A stretch of DNA of 60,459 nucleotides from an uncultured Bacteroidales bacterium (GTDB lineage: Bacteria > Bacteroidota > Bacteroidia > Bacteroidales > UBA4417). Under the pieces are notes generated by a model. The model made no database searches and was not told the origin of the DNA. It saw only the letters and a list, made by a program, of their open reading frames with translations. Positions 9,299 to 19,414 of this stretch are shown here, piece by piece (position 1 is the stretch's first letter; every line of letters starts with the position of its first letter). The DNA lies in the NCBI GenBank assembly GCA_903864265.1, contig CAIPFN010000243.1, positions 1 to 60,459 of the forward strand. The letters are read 5' to 3'. Made by a program: the position numbers and the translations under genes.

Positions 9299-12268
9299 AT
9301 GGAAAAGCAAACATTTGTAGCAGCATTGTTATCGTATGTTAAACCAATAGGATACGTCATTTTACCCTATTCCTGTTTCAGGGGAAACGATAACTTTATC
9401 ACTGTTCATGAACGATTGACACTGATGAATACCAGGCAATACCCGGGTTTGGGGGATGGCGTACTGGAAATCATCAGGCAAACCGAAAGTTTTTCGAACC
9501 TGGCGCTGATCAGGCAGTTTTCGAAGAAAGCGCTCACGCCCAAGGACTTTTTTGCAACCCTCGACAAGAAGCTCCTGGATGAAATGATCAGGCCTTTTGT
9601 GGAACGTAAGCTCGCCAAAATAATCGGAATTCTCCATGATCAAGACATCCCGCTATACATTGGCAATGGCAACACCAATTTATACCCCGAAGACAAAATT
9701 ACATTCAGCAACGAAACCCCCAGGGCTACCTTAAAGTTTACACGGACCGGCGAAGGTACCCAGTACAAACTCCGGGCTTTTCATGCTAATGAGGAAATAA
9801 TACTGAATGATCCTGCCAATAAAGTGCTGGTAAATGATCCGTGCTGGTTTGCCGAAGGGAATAAATTAATCCGTTTCCCGGAAAATATCAGCGGTAAACT
9901 TCTCAACCCTTTTAAAAACAAGGACTTTATCGCCATCCCAAAAAGCCTGGAATACAAATACTTCAGTACATTTATCCGCAAAATAGCCAACCGTTGCGAA
10001 ATTGAAGCCGAGGGGTTCCAGGTGAAGGACCTTCAGCAGCAGCCAAGGGCCATCCTCTCGCTGGAAGCTGACTGGCAGGGAACCATAGTATTGGTGCTTT
10101 TCTTCCAGTATGGCGATAAAGTGATATTGGCCAACAACCCGCAAAAATCATTTACCAGCTTACTCGCCGACGAAAGCGGTTTCATTTTTAACCGGTTCAG
10201 GCGTCACCAGACCTGGGAAGCAGCCCAGGTGGCTTTCCTGAAAGCCAGGAAGCTGAAACAACTGGAAGCCACTTTCCGGATTGAGGAAACGGAGACTTCC
10301 CTGCATAAAGGATACCGCCTGCTGGAATGGCTGGCAGTTAACCAGGAGGAGCTTACTGCCCATTTGTTTACCATCAGGCAGACCGAAAGCAACAAGTACC
10401 TGCTGGAAATCCCGGTATTAAACCTGAGCATGACCACCGGACAGGATTGGTTTGATATACAGGGCACTGTAGTGCTGAAAAATTTCGAAATCCCTTTTAT
10501 CAGCTTTAAAAATCATATCATCAACAATATTAAGGAATTCGAACTTCCAAGCGGGGAAATAGTGATCCTGCCCGACGAATGGTACGCACGCTTCCAGGAA
10601 ATGATGATGTATTCCCGGGAAAACAAAACGGCGATCCGTATACGGAAACATCATTTCAAATTATTACCCGACGTACTCACAGCTGAGAATGAGCAACTCG
10701 AAGGCTCGTTGTCATCACCCGAAGCTGTCGTACTTCCTGAACTGGCCAATGTAACCATGCGGTCTTACCAGGTCTCAGGGTTTTATTGGATGCATGCCCT
10801 TCAACAACACGGTTTTGGAGGAATACTGGCCGATGATATGGGCCTTGGCAAAACTCTGCAAACTCTGGCTCTGCTGGCATCATATTATCCATATACCAAC
10901 TGGGATACAGCTTCATCACTACCCATTTCAAGCGGATTTTCGTTGCCGGAAGCTGTTCAGCTTGATTTATTTGCAGCACCTGCATCCATTCCTGAAAGTA
11001 AACCTTTCGCCCCAAAGCCTTCAGGGGCTGACCGGCCTCCCTGCAGCCTTATAGTGCTCCCGGCCTCCCTTATTCATAACTGGCTGAACGAAATCATCCG
11101 CTTTGCGCCCTGGCTGAAGGTGCATATACATTCGGGAACCAACCGCAGGACGGATACAAAATCATTCAGCCGGCATGATATCATTCTTACCACCTATGGT
11201 ACAATGCGAAACGACATTGAAATGCTCGGCGCTTATATTTTTGGATACGTGATACTCGACGAAAGTCAGACTATTAAAAACCCGTCTTCGCGGGCCACAC
11301 AGGCTGTGTTTAAGCTGCAGAGCCGGCATAGGCTGGTGCTTACAGGAACACCTATTCAGAATTCCTTATCCGATGTATGGTCCCAGTTTAATTTTTTGAA
11401 TCAGGGTATGCTCGGGACTCATCATCATTTCATGAAATATTATGTCGTCCCTTTGTCGAAAAACCCTGACGACAGGGTAGGGGAGAAGCTTAGGAACCTG
11501 ATCAGCCCGTTTATACTGCGCAGGACCAAGGAAGAGGTGGCTCCGGAACTTCCCCCCGTTACAGAAACAGCAGTGTATTGCGAGATGACCGAAGAACAGC
11601 AGCACCTTTACGAAACGGAAAAGTCGAAGGTCCGGAACCTGATCATCGAAAATTTCAATACTGAGGGCGGCAAAAATTCAGCGGTCTTGGTGCTGCGGTC
11701 GCTGACCATACTGAGGCAGCTGGCCAACCATCCGCGAATGATCGAATCCGGTTCTGATGCCGGCAGCGGGAAATTTAAAGAAGTTACCGAAAGCCTCGAG
11801 ACGGTACTTGCCGAAAACCACAAAATACTGATATTTTCTTCCTTTGTTAAACACCTTAAACTACTGGAAGAATTCTGTACCGAGAAAGGCTTCAAATATG
11901 CCTTGCTTACCGGCTCAACCACCAACCGGGAGAAGGTGATCAGTTCGTTTAAAAGCAAAAGCGACATTCAGCTGTTTCTCATTTCGCTCAAAGCCGGTGG
12001 GGTTGGGCTCAACCTTACCGAAGCGGATTACGTATTTATCCTCGATCCGTGGTGGAATCCGGCGGCCGAGATGCAGGCCTTAAACCGGGCGCATCGCATA
12101 GGGCAGGATAAGAAAGTATTTGTTTACCGCTTTATCACCAAAGAAACCGTGGAGGAAAAAATAGTCCTCTTGCAGCAAAAGAAAAAGAACCTGGCTGATT
12201 TGTTTGTCACATCCGATACCCTGATAGCCGGTATGACCCGGGACGAAATTCTGGGCATATTTTCATAA
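9299..12268 (+). CDS. SNF2-family DEAD/DEAH helicase
   Basis: GILADDMGLGKTLQTLALL (Walker A), ILDESQTIKN, LVLTGTPIQNSLSDVWSQFNFL, LKAGGVGLNLTEADYVFILDPWWNPAAEMQALNRAHRIGQ. Confidence 0.95.
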   Translation: MEKQTFVAALLSYVKPIGYVILPYSCFRGNDNFITVHERLTLMNTRQYPGLGDGVLEIIRQTESFSNLALIRQFSKKALTPKDFFATLDKKLLDEMIRPFVERKLAKIIGILHDQDIPLYIGNGNTNLYPEDKITFSNETPRATLKFTRTGEGTQYKLRAFHANEEIILNDPANKVLVNDPCWFAEGNKLIRFPENISGKLLNPFKNKDFIAIPKSLEYKYFSTFIRKIANRCEIEAEGFQVKDLQQQPRAILSLEADWQGTIVLVLFFQYGDKVILANNPQKSFTSLLADESGFIFNRFRRHQTWEAAQVAFLKARKLKQLEATFRIEETETSLHKGYRLLEWLAVNQEELTAHLFTIRQTESNKYLLEIPVLNLSMTTGQDWFDIQGTVVLKNFEIPFISFKNHIINNIKEFELPSGEIVILPDEWYARFQEMMMYSRENKTAIRIRKHHFKLLPDVLTAENEQLEGSLSSPEAVVLPELANVTMRSYQVSGFYWMHALQQHGFGGILADDMGLGKTLQTLALLASYYPYTNWDTASSLPISSGFSLPEAVQLDLFAAPASIPESKPFAPKPSGADRPPCSLIVLPASLIHNWLNEIIRFAPWLKVHIHSGTNRRTDTKSFSRHDIILTTYGTMRNDIEMLGAYIFGYVILDESQTIKNPSSRATQAVFKLQSRHRLVLTGTPIQNSLSDVWSQFNFLNQGMLGTHHHFMKYYVVPLSKNPDDRVGEKLRNLISPFILRRTKEEVAPELPPVTETAVYCEMTEEQQHLYETEKSKVRNLIIENFNTEGGKNSAVLVLRSLTILRQLANHPRMIESGSDAGSGKFKEVTESLETVLAENHKILIFSSFVKHLKLLEEFCTEKGFKYALLTGSTTNREKVISSFKSKSDIQLFLISLKAGGVGLNLTEADYVFILDPWWNPAAEMQALNRAHRIGQDKKVFVYRFITKETVEEKIVLLQQKKKNLADLFVTSDTLIAGMTRDEILGIFS

Positions 12269-12304
12269 CAGCTTCGGCAGATCATTGTAAGTACAGGCAT
12301 AAAT

Positions 12305-12340
12305 AAAAAAGCCTCCCGCGCTTTACCGTGGGAGGCTTTG
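12305..12340. terminator. Bidirectional terminator between convergent genes
   Basis: aaaaaaGCCTCCCGCGctttaccGTGGGAGGCttt hairpin with A/T tails. Confidence 0.8.
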
Positions 12341-12356
12341 GTCATTCAAGGGAAAG

Positions 12357-14507
12357 CTATTCGGATATTCCTTCCCTGTTTAGGATAAATGCGACCTGGA
12401 AGGCAGTTTCCTTCAAGGCGTCGAAACGTCCGGTGGCGCCTCCGTGGCCCGATTCCATATTGGTATGCAGGATCAGCAGGTTGTTGTCAGTTTTCAAGGC
12501 CCTGAGTTTTGCCACGAACTTGGCCGGCTCGTGGTAACAAACCTGTGAATCGTTCAAGCCGGCAGTAACAAGCATATTCGGGTATTTTTGCGCCTTTACA
12601 TTGTCGTAAGGGGAATACGATAACATATAACGGTAGTATTCTTCAACGGTGGGATTTCCCCATTCTTCGTATTCCTGGGTGGTGAGGGGCAGGCTGGCAT
12701 CGAGCATGGTATTCATTACATCCACGAACGGCACCTGAGCGATCACGGTATGGAAAAGTTCAGGGCTCATGTTCGCAACCGCACCCATCAGCAATCCGCC
12801 GGCACTGCCGCCCATGATGGCCAGTTTTGAAGCGGAGGTATATTGATCCTGCTGAAGTTTCTGAGCGCAGGCGATAAAATCGGTGAAGGTATTTTTCTTT
12901 TTCAGCAGTTTACCGTCTTCGTACCATTGTTCGCCCATATCGCTACCGCCCCGGATCTGGGCTATGGCAAACACAAATCCCCTATCCACCAGGCTGTAAA
13001 AATTGGAAACAAAGCGGGCATCGGAGCTGATGCCGTATGAGCCATAGGAATAAAGCAAAGCCGGGTTAGAGCCATCTTTTTTTAACGATTTTTTGTACAC
13101 TACCGACATTGGAACTTTAACTCCATCCGTTGCCGTAGCCCAGATCCGCTCAACGGTATAATCGTCCGCTTTAAAGCCACCCGGGATTTCCTGTTCTTTC
13201 AGCTTAATGCTTTCGTCCTTTGCCACATCGTAATCGTAAACGGTATTCGGACGGTTTAGGGAAGTATACCTGTAGCGCAGCATGGGGGAGGTAAATTCGG
13301 GAGTGCCTGTTAATGCCGCCGTGTACACCGGTTCAGGGAAGCTGATGGTTTTAGTTTTCCCATCCACAAGGTTCATAACCAGGATTTCATTCAGGCCGTT
13401 TTTGCGGGTTTGCAGGGCGAGGTATTTATCGAATACTTCGAGATAGTCAATTTTCACATCTTTATTGTGAGCTATCACTTCTTTCCAGGTTCCGCGGTCA
13501 GCATAACCTGTCAGGGGAGCCTCGTAAACCTTGCAGTTCAGGTTGTCGCGGTCCTTGTACTGTATGTAGAATTTATCCTTGTGCGGGTATACGTGATAGG
13601 TTACATCCTTAACACGGGGAATAAAAACCCTGAACTTCCCCATAGGTTCCGATGCCGGCAGGTACAGGTATTCGGAGGTGGTGAAGCTGGCCGACACAAT
13701 AAAAATGAAGTCTTTGGTTTTGCTTTTTTCAAGGTTAATAATGAACAGTTCGTTAGGCTCCTCGAAAACGAGTTCATCGGGGGTGGTGCTTCCCACTACA
13801 TGACGGAACACTTTGCAGGCGCGCAGGGCTTCGTTGCCGAGGGCGTAAAAAAGCGTCTTGCTGTCGTTAGCCCAGGCAAAGGACTGAACCTTATCGATTT
13901 TAAGGGGCAGTGCCTTTCCTGTGACCAGGTCCTGGAGTTGCAGGGTATAATCGGCATACGAACCGGTTTCATTACTCATAAAGGCGGCCAGCTTATTGTC
14001 GGGGCTGACTTCAAAATCCGAAAAGATATAGGCATGCTTGCCTTCCGCCATTTTATTGATGTCGAAAACTACTTCTTCGGGAGCCGAAAGGCTGCCCTTT
14101 TTCCGGCAATTGATGCGGTACTGCTTTCCTTTTTCGGTGCGGGTATAGTAATAATAGCCGTTATCGAGCTGGGGAACGGTTTCGTCGTCTTCTTTGATGC
14201 GGCCTTTCATTTCAGCAAACAGCTTGTCCTGCAAGGCTTTGGTCGATTTCATAACGGTATCGGCATAAGCATTTTCAGCTTTCAGGTAATCGATTACCCC
14301 GGGTTTGCTTTTATCTTTCAGCCAGTAGTAGTTGTCGGTGCGTTTGTTGCCAAACTCGGTAAACACGCTGGGTTTTACCGCCGCTACCGGAGGAGCAGGG
14401 AAATCGCTTTGTTGGGTTATTTTCACGAGGGTTCGGGTTGATGGATTACAGGCTGCCAGTCCAAGGGCAATGGCCATGACCGGCCAGGATTTACAATAGG
14501 GTGTCAT
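12357..14507 (-). CDS. ptrB: S9-family prolyl oligopeptidase / oligopeptidase B-like
   Basis: RTDNYYWLKDKSKPGVIDYLKAENAY; IRGGSDMGEQWYEDGK; catalytic GGSAGGLLMGAVANMSPELF; GLNDSQV; HTNMESGHGG. Confidence 0.88.
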   Translation of the reverse strand: MTPYCKSWPVMAIALGLAACNPSTRTLVKITQQSDFPAPPVAAVKPSVFTEFGNKRTDNYYWLKDKSKPGVIDYLKAENAYADTVMKSTKALQDKLFAEMKGRIKEDDETVPQLDNGYYYYTRTEKGKQYRINCRKKGSLSAPEEVVFDINKMAEGKHAYIFSDFEVSPDNKLAAFMSNETGSYADYTLQLQDLVTGKALPLKIDKVQSFAWANDSKTLFYALGNEALRACKVFRHVVGSTTPDELVFEEPNELFIINLEKSKTKDFIFIVSASFTTSEYLYLPASEPMGKFRVFIPRVKDVTYHVYPHKDKFYIQYKDRDNLNCKVYEAPLTGYADRGTWKEVIAHNKDVKIDYLEVFDKYLALQTRKNGLNEILVMNLVDGKTKTISFPEPVYTAALTGTPEFTSPMLRYRYTSLNRPNTVYDYDVAKDESIKLKEQEIPGGFKADDYTVERIWATATDGVKVPMSVVYKKSLKKDGSNPALLYSYGSYGISSDARFVSNFYSLVDRGFVFAIAQIRGGSDMGEQWYEDGKLLKKKNTFTDFIACAQKLQQDQYTSASKLAIMGGSAGGLLMGAVANMSPELFHTVIAQVPFVDVMNTMLDASLPLTTQEYEEWGNPTVEEYYRYMLSYSPYDNVKAQKYPNMLVTAGLNDSQVCYHEPAKFVAKLRALKTDNNLLILHTNMESGHGGATGRFDALKETAFQVAFILNREGISE

Positions 14508-14606
14508 AGACGCAGATTTTTGGAAAATGTTCAGTAAAAGTAGTGAAATCTATAGCAGCGGGGATTCCATTTGCAGGCAATTCGCCAAACTTTCGGCATA
14601 AATCAC

Positions 14607-14614
14607 TAATTTTG
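14607..14614 (+). promoter_or_regulatory. Putative Bacteroidetes -7 element (TAATTTTG) for trpS
   Basis: Matches TAnnTTTG about 85 nt upstream of the ATG. Confidence 0.45.
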
Positions 14615-14697
14615 CATCTTCAGGCGCACCTTTTACAGGTGAATCAGGCAAATCAGACCGATATTATAGAAAACCTACGGGCTTTAAACATAACATT

Positions 14698-15693
14698 ATG
14701 CAAACAGTAGTAAGCGGAATCAGGCCTACGGGCAACCTACACCTCGGGAATTATTTCGGAGCCATGCAGAATTTTGTAAAAATGCAGGAAACGGATAATT
14801 GCTATTTCTTTATTGCCGACTATCATTCGCTTACTACCCATCCTACCCCTGCCGATCTGCATGGTAATGTAAAACAGGTGCTGGTCGAATACCTGGCTTG
14901 TGGTCTGGATCCTGAAAAAGCGACCTTATACCTTCAAAGCGACCTTCCGGAAACGGCGGAGTTGTACCTCTTTCTGAACATGAATGCCTATATGGGCGAA
15001 CTGGAGCGATGCACTTCGTTTAAAGATAAAGCCCGTACTCAACCCGATAATGTAAATGCCGGCCTGCTCACCTATCCCACGCTGATGGCTGCCGATATAT
15101 TACTGCATAAAGCTAACAGGGTTCCGGTAGGGAAAGACCAGGAGCAGCACCTGGAAATGACCCGCACCTTTGCCAGCCGATTCAACCGTATGTACAACGT
15201 GGAATATTTCCCCGAACCGGTAGCCTATAATTTCGGCGAATCGCTGATTAAAATCCCCGGACTGGATGGCAGCACCAAGATGGGCAAGAGCGAGGGCGAA
15301 GGCAACGCGATATTCCTGTTCGACGCCCCGGAAGTGATACGTAAAAAAGTAATGAAAGCCGTTACCGATAGTGGTCCTACCGAAGCCAACCAGCCTAAGC
15401 CCCAGGCCATTGAGAATTTATTCGGTTTGATGAAAGCCTTGTCGGAACCCGAAACGCTTCAGTTTTTCGAAGATTCCTATAATGCCTGTAGTATACGCTA
15501 TGGCGATATGAAAAAACAGTTGGCCGAAGACGTGATCCGTTTTACCACTCCTTTCCGCGATCGTATCCTGGATCTGCTCCACAACGACGAATACCTTCAG
15601 AAAGTGGTGAACAGGGGACGCGATAAAGCGCACGAAAGTGCTGCAAACACGGTAAAGGAAGTTAGATCCATTATAGGATTTAAAAGTTTTTAA
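14698..15693 (+). CDS. trpS: Tryptophanyl-tRNA synthetase
   Basis: SGIRPTGNLHLGNYFGAMQNF (HIGH-like) and KMGKSEGEGNAIFL (KMSKS-like). Confidence 0.96.
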   Translation: MQTVVSGIRPTGNLHLGNYFGAMQNFVKMQETDNCYFFIADYHSLTTHPTPADLHGNVKQVLVEYLACGLDPEKATLYLQSDLPETAELYLFLNMNAYMGELERCTSFKDKARTQPDNVNAGLLTYPTLMAADILLHKANRVPVGKDQEQHLEMTRTFASRFNRMYNVEYFPEPVAYNFGESLIKIPGLDGSTKMGKSEGEGNAIFLFDAPEVIRKKVMKAVTDSGPTEANQPKPQAIENLFGLMKALSEPETLQFFEDSYNACSIRYGDMKKQLAEDVIRFTTPFRDRILDLLHNDEYLQKVVNRGRDKAHESAANTVKEVRSIIGFKSF

Positions 15694-15765
15694 GTACAGG
15701 ATTTCAATACCTGTTGCTCGAAACGTACCGGAAACCATTCTGTTTCCTCCTGCAAAACCCTTTGC

Positions 15766-16998
15766 CTACCTGCTTCGTTTTTTGAATGTAACCCTGCCTA
15801 TACAAATTGTCTTATCATCCAGTGCCGGATCGAGGGATAAAAAGCCCGTAAATGCAGCTTGTTTTAAATGTCCGTCGGAATACCTGAGGATGACTGAATA
15901 ATTCCGTATTTCGTAAGTGCCGCTTCCGGCAGTTGTAACCGAAGTGCCATCCCTGTGATATTGCAATGCAGTATTAAAAATACCTTCATCGGTAAATTGC
16001 CCGTTGGCGGAAAATCGGATCAAAGCCTTTTGACCCAATGCACCCTTGTCAAGATCAGGGTTATCGGGCTCTTCCCAGGAGGTCCACGACCCGTTCAGCC
16101 GTAAACCATCCACCGGTTTACAATGTTGATAATACTGTGAGCTGATAATCATGTTACCCCTTTCGTTCAGTTTCACATCTATATCAATTACACCCGGTCG
16201 TTTAATAATCCAGTTTCCTGCTCCATTATTTATATACCTGCTCCAGAATTGAGCTTCCGCGGATTCGCTTTCCGGTTTATTGAAACCTGCAAACCCCATG
16301 TCGGGTATAGCTTCGTATACCTGCCCGTTACTGTAAAATGTTTTCCAGATGGTATGGCCCAGCGTCAGCGGGTCGCCATAAAATGCTTTCATATAAATGC
16401 CCATCCATACACCTTCAATTCCATTTTTTGTATTAAAGCATGGAGGCGAATTAACTTTGGATGTAGATTGAATAACAGTGGTTGCAGCAACAGCATGCGC
16501 AACTGCGGGAGGAACTTTTTTTAATGTCAATCCATTAAAAAAAGTTTCAATTGTGCTCTGATAACCTGCATCATTTGACAAAGTCAAGATATTGGTTGTC
16601 AGCCCGAAACCTACGATGGTCGAGAGCATGGCTGTCCCTGACAGGTTGCCGTTTACAAAACCTGCAGCGCCCAGTATCACTTCGCGACCTTCGTCGTCGG
16701 AAACCTTGTCGGTTTGAGGTAAGTCTTTAATATGAAGGGGAGTGGCGGCCAGCACAGACCAGTTCCTGTCGAATTCTTCGCGTGCAGTTCCTTTGCTGGC
16801 CTGGCTTGCATAGATACTGATAGTGCAATATATTCCTTTCGCATTGTCCGTAGCGATATAGCTGACAACTCCTTCCCTTGTCGATTTTTCCCAGCCTTGG
16901 GGAATGGTATAGGTGGCAATGTCAAAGGTTTCGGTTTGCGCAAAGGCGCTAATAGTCAGGCCTAAGCCTATGAGTATCAAAAGATATTTTTTTATCAT
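15766..16998 (-). CDS. Secreted protein of unknown function
   Basis: Signal peptide MIKKYLLILIGLGLTISAFAQ; no recognised family. Confidence 0.75.
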   Translation of the reverse strand: MIKKYLLILIGLGLTISAFAQTETFDIATYTIPQGWEKSTREGVVSYIATDNAKGIYCTISIYASQASKGTAREEFDRNWSVLAATPLHIKDLPQTDKVSDDEGREVILGAAGFVNGNLSGTAMLSTIVGFGLTTNILTLSNDAGYQSTIETFFNGLTLKKVPPAVAHAVAATTVIQSTSKVNSPPCFNTKNGIEGVWMGIYMKAFYGDPLTLGHTIWKTFYSNGQVYEAIPDMGFAGFNKPESESAEAQFWSRYINNGAGNWIIKRPGVIDIDVKLNERGNMIISSQYYQHCKPVDGLRLNGSWTSWEEPDNPDLDKGALGQKALIRFSANGQFTDEGIFNTALQYHRDGTSVTTAGSGTYEIRNYSVILRYSDGHLKQAAFTGFLSLDPALDDKTICIGRVTFKKRSR

Positions 16999-17047
16999 CA
17001 GTTAATGATGGTTTTGTTGAACGATGTAGTTGCCTGATAGACTGATT

Positions 17048-18202
17048 TTACTTTACCAGCATTTCCTGTAATTTATTGAAATCGAAATTATCTTCAAACA
17101 CTTTTTTTGCTTTCAAAGTTGTAGCTGAGGAAGTTTGATTGCGGATTTCAACTGTAACAAATTGTGGTGCGGATATGGGTAGTTTACTGTTAATATAGTC
17201 CGGATTTAAAGTAACAGCCGGTGAACCTCCATCGTCAGGATTCTTAAACATATCATTTGTAATCGGGTCGTAGCCTATATTCATATTCCCGATAAATGGT
17301 TTATCTAATTGTGCTTCTGAAGAAGCACGAATGTATTTGTCAATATTGTCAATATACTTCTGAATCAAATTTTTTTCTTTTGCCGTTTTAACATTTTCTT
17401 TTCCCTCAATATATGACTTTTTATATTTTTCTTTGATTTCGTCTGCTTCAGTTTTACTATACTGCGCTGCTAATTTTGCATATTCTAACTGAACCAGGTA
17501 TTGTTCGAAGGTTTGGGCAAGAATATCGTTGTAGATTTTATTTTCATGATCACGCATCACGGTAAAATAAGCCTTTTTGATACTGAGAATTTCTTTAATG
17601 CTAACGGGCACAAAAAGCGGGATACCGGGCTTGCTTACCACAATACGTCTTGCATCACCATCATTAATATACCAGGCAAAAGAACCGTATTTTTCGCTTT
17701 CAGTCCGCGGATGCAGGATGTAAATCTGCCTTCCGTCAACGGTTTCCGTAACTTCTTTTTCTTCGTTTTTGTCACCATATTCTTGATGGGAACAGGCAGC
17801 AGCTATGGAATTCAGAGAGTTAAAACTTAAGCTTAAAACCAATCCGGATTCCTCTTTTTCGTACAATTTCTTCTCTTTGGTGCAACCCAATTCAAGCATA
17901 TGAGTTTTAATATTGTAAGGCAATATTTTTTCTGTATGTACTGAGTTGATGCTAGCACTCCAGGTGCCTCTTAAGCCTTTGGTTTTATTGATGGCTTCGT
18001 TAATTACCGAGGTAAAAATGGCAGTCATCCATTTTTCCGCTTCTTTTGCGGCAGCCTTATCCTGCGAGATGTCCATAAATATCTTATTCTCGCCCCGTTT
18101 GCAGGAGGAGGGAGTATTACGGGCATCTTCGGAAGTTTCGCATTGCCCGAAAAGGGAAGCAGTAAAAATAAGGACGGCGGGTACCAGGAGTAGCTTTTTC
18201 AT
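17048..18202 (-). CDS. Secreted protein of unknown function, paralog of 18232-19248
   Basis: Signal peptide; shared blocks KGLRGTWSA, VSKPGIPLFVPVSIKEIL, VTLNPDYINSKLP, NFDFNKLQEMLVK with its neighbour. Confidence 0.8.
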   Translation of the reverse strand: MKKLLLVPAVLIFTASLFGQCETSEDARNTPSSCKRGENKIFMDISQDKAAAKEAEKWMTAIFTSVINEAINKTKGLRGTWSASINSVHTEKILPYNIKTHMLELGCTKEKKLYEKEESGLVLSLSFNSLNSIAAACSHQEYGDKNEEKEVTETVDGRQIYILHPRTESEKYGSFAWYINDGDARRIVVSKPGIPLFVPVSIKEILSIKKAYFTVMRDHENKIYNDILAQTFEQYLVQLEYAKLAAQYSKTEADEIKEKYKKSYIEGKENVKTAKEKNLIQKYIDNIDKYIRASSEAQLDKPFIGNMNIGYDPITNDMFKNPDDGGSPAVTLNPDYINSKLPISAPQFVTVEIRNQTSSATTLKAKKVFEDNFDFNKLQEMLVK

Positions 18203-18231
18203 GGGTCTGGTTTTTCAAAATATAATTTCCC

Positions 18232-19248
18232 TTATAATTTCCCAAGCATAGCCTGTAGTTTTTTAAAGTCAAAGTTGTTTTTAAATTCTTTAAACGCTGA
18301 AAATATTGTAGTATCATCTTGTATAAACCATTCGATAGTAATAAATTGTACGGATGCTGCAGCGGCGTTTTTATTGATATAGGAGGGATTGAAAGTTACC
18401 CAGGGGTTTCCCATTGTTGCATCATCCACATACGTTTCTCTTCTAACGTATGGAATTTGCTCAGATCTATCCCAAATAGTGATGCAAGGTTCATTGTAAA
18501 ATTCTTTATTGCCCGATTTATAAGTGTTGATGAATTTTTCAATTCGCTCAGCAGATACATTATACTTATCGTTAGGTTTTTGTAAATTATATGCTGCAAT
18601 CCAGTTTTTATATAATTCTAAAAATTCACCAACAGTAATAGGTTTAAATAATGGAACATCAGGTTTTGTGATAATTACACATGATTTTTCAGGTGTTTTG
18701 TTCCATCCTGTATAATAAAGTGGGAAACCTTTAAAGCTTTCTTCCTGTTGTTTTTCGGAGATCACATAAATTAAATGACCATCTATAAAATCCTGACCAT
18801 TTTTTTCGGTAAAGCCGCTGGCTTTCTTTTTATCCCGGATTACATAAGGTTCAAAACCATTGATTAAAACAGAAAACCTCAGTTGTGGACCTCCTTTTTT
18901 GTTTAATTCACCATTGCTTTCGCGGTAAACAGCAGTTAGTGTAATCTCCAGTTTGCCTTTAACCAATCCCTCGTTACTTATATCATCCACCAGTGCCCTC
19001 CAAGAGCCACTGATACCTTTAGAGTTTTTAAATGCTTCATCAAACAAAGCACAAATTTCTTTCATTTTTTTGTACATGATTTCGGTATTGGCTTTGTTTT
19101 GTTTACCCCCGCTACCAATGTAAACATAGTAGTTGCTGTTGTCTTCAGCAGACGAAAAGGGTACTTGTGCGGCTTGCCCTGCTGTGTTTTGGGAAAACGA
19201 CTGCATTGCGCAGGAAATGAAGATTAACAGGATGGTCAGATTTTTCAT
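18232..19248 (-). CDS. Secreted protein of unknown function, paralog of 17048-18202
   Basis: Signal peptide; KGISGSWRA, ITKPDVPLFKPITVGEFL, VTFNPSYINKNAA, NFDFKKLQAMLGKL align with the neighbour. Confidence 0.8.
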   Translation of the reverse strand: MKNLTILLIFISCAMQSFSQNTAGQAAQVPFSSAEDNSNYYVYIGSGGKQNKANTEIMYKKMKEICALFDEAFKNSKGISGSWRALVDDISNEGLVKGKLEITLTAVYRESNGELNKKGGPQLRFSVLINGFEPYVIRDKKKASGFTEKNGQDFIDGHLIYVISEKQQEESFKGFPLYYTGWNKTPEKSCVIITKPDVPLFKPITVGEFLELYKNWIAAYNLQKPNDKYNVSAERIEKFINTYKSGNKEFYNEPCITIWDRSEQIPYVRRETYVDDATMGNPWVTFNPSYINKNAAAASVQFITIEWFIQDDTTIFSAFKEFKNNFDFKKLQAMLGKL

Positions 19249-19414
19249 AGCCTTTATTTATGACGATTATTTTATTCTACCTCACTTCAGAAGCTTTAAT
19301 TTCCGGTGTTTTGGTTTTTATTGCAGGCTGTATTGCATGTTTTTGAGAAGTTTTAAGTGTATTCGCTGCTTCCGGTTGACCTGATGACATTAAAGTCTCC
19401 TTTAACAGATATTT

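Noticed and set aside
13410-14441. 343-aa plus-strand ORF
   Set aside because: Antisense to the S9 peptidase; composition consistent with a shadow ORF.
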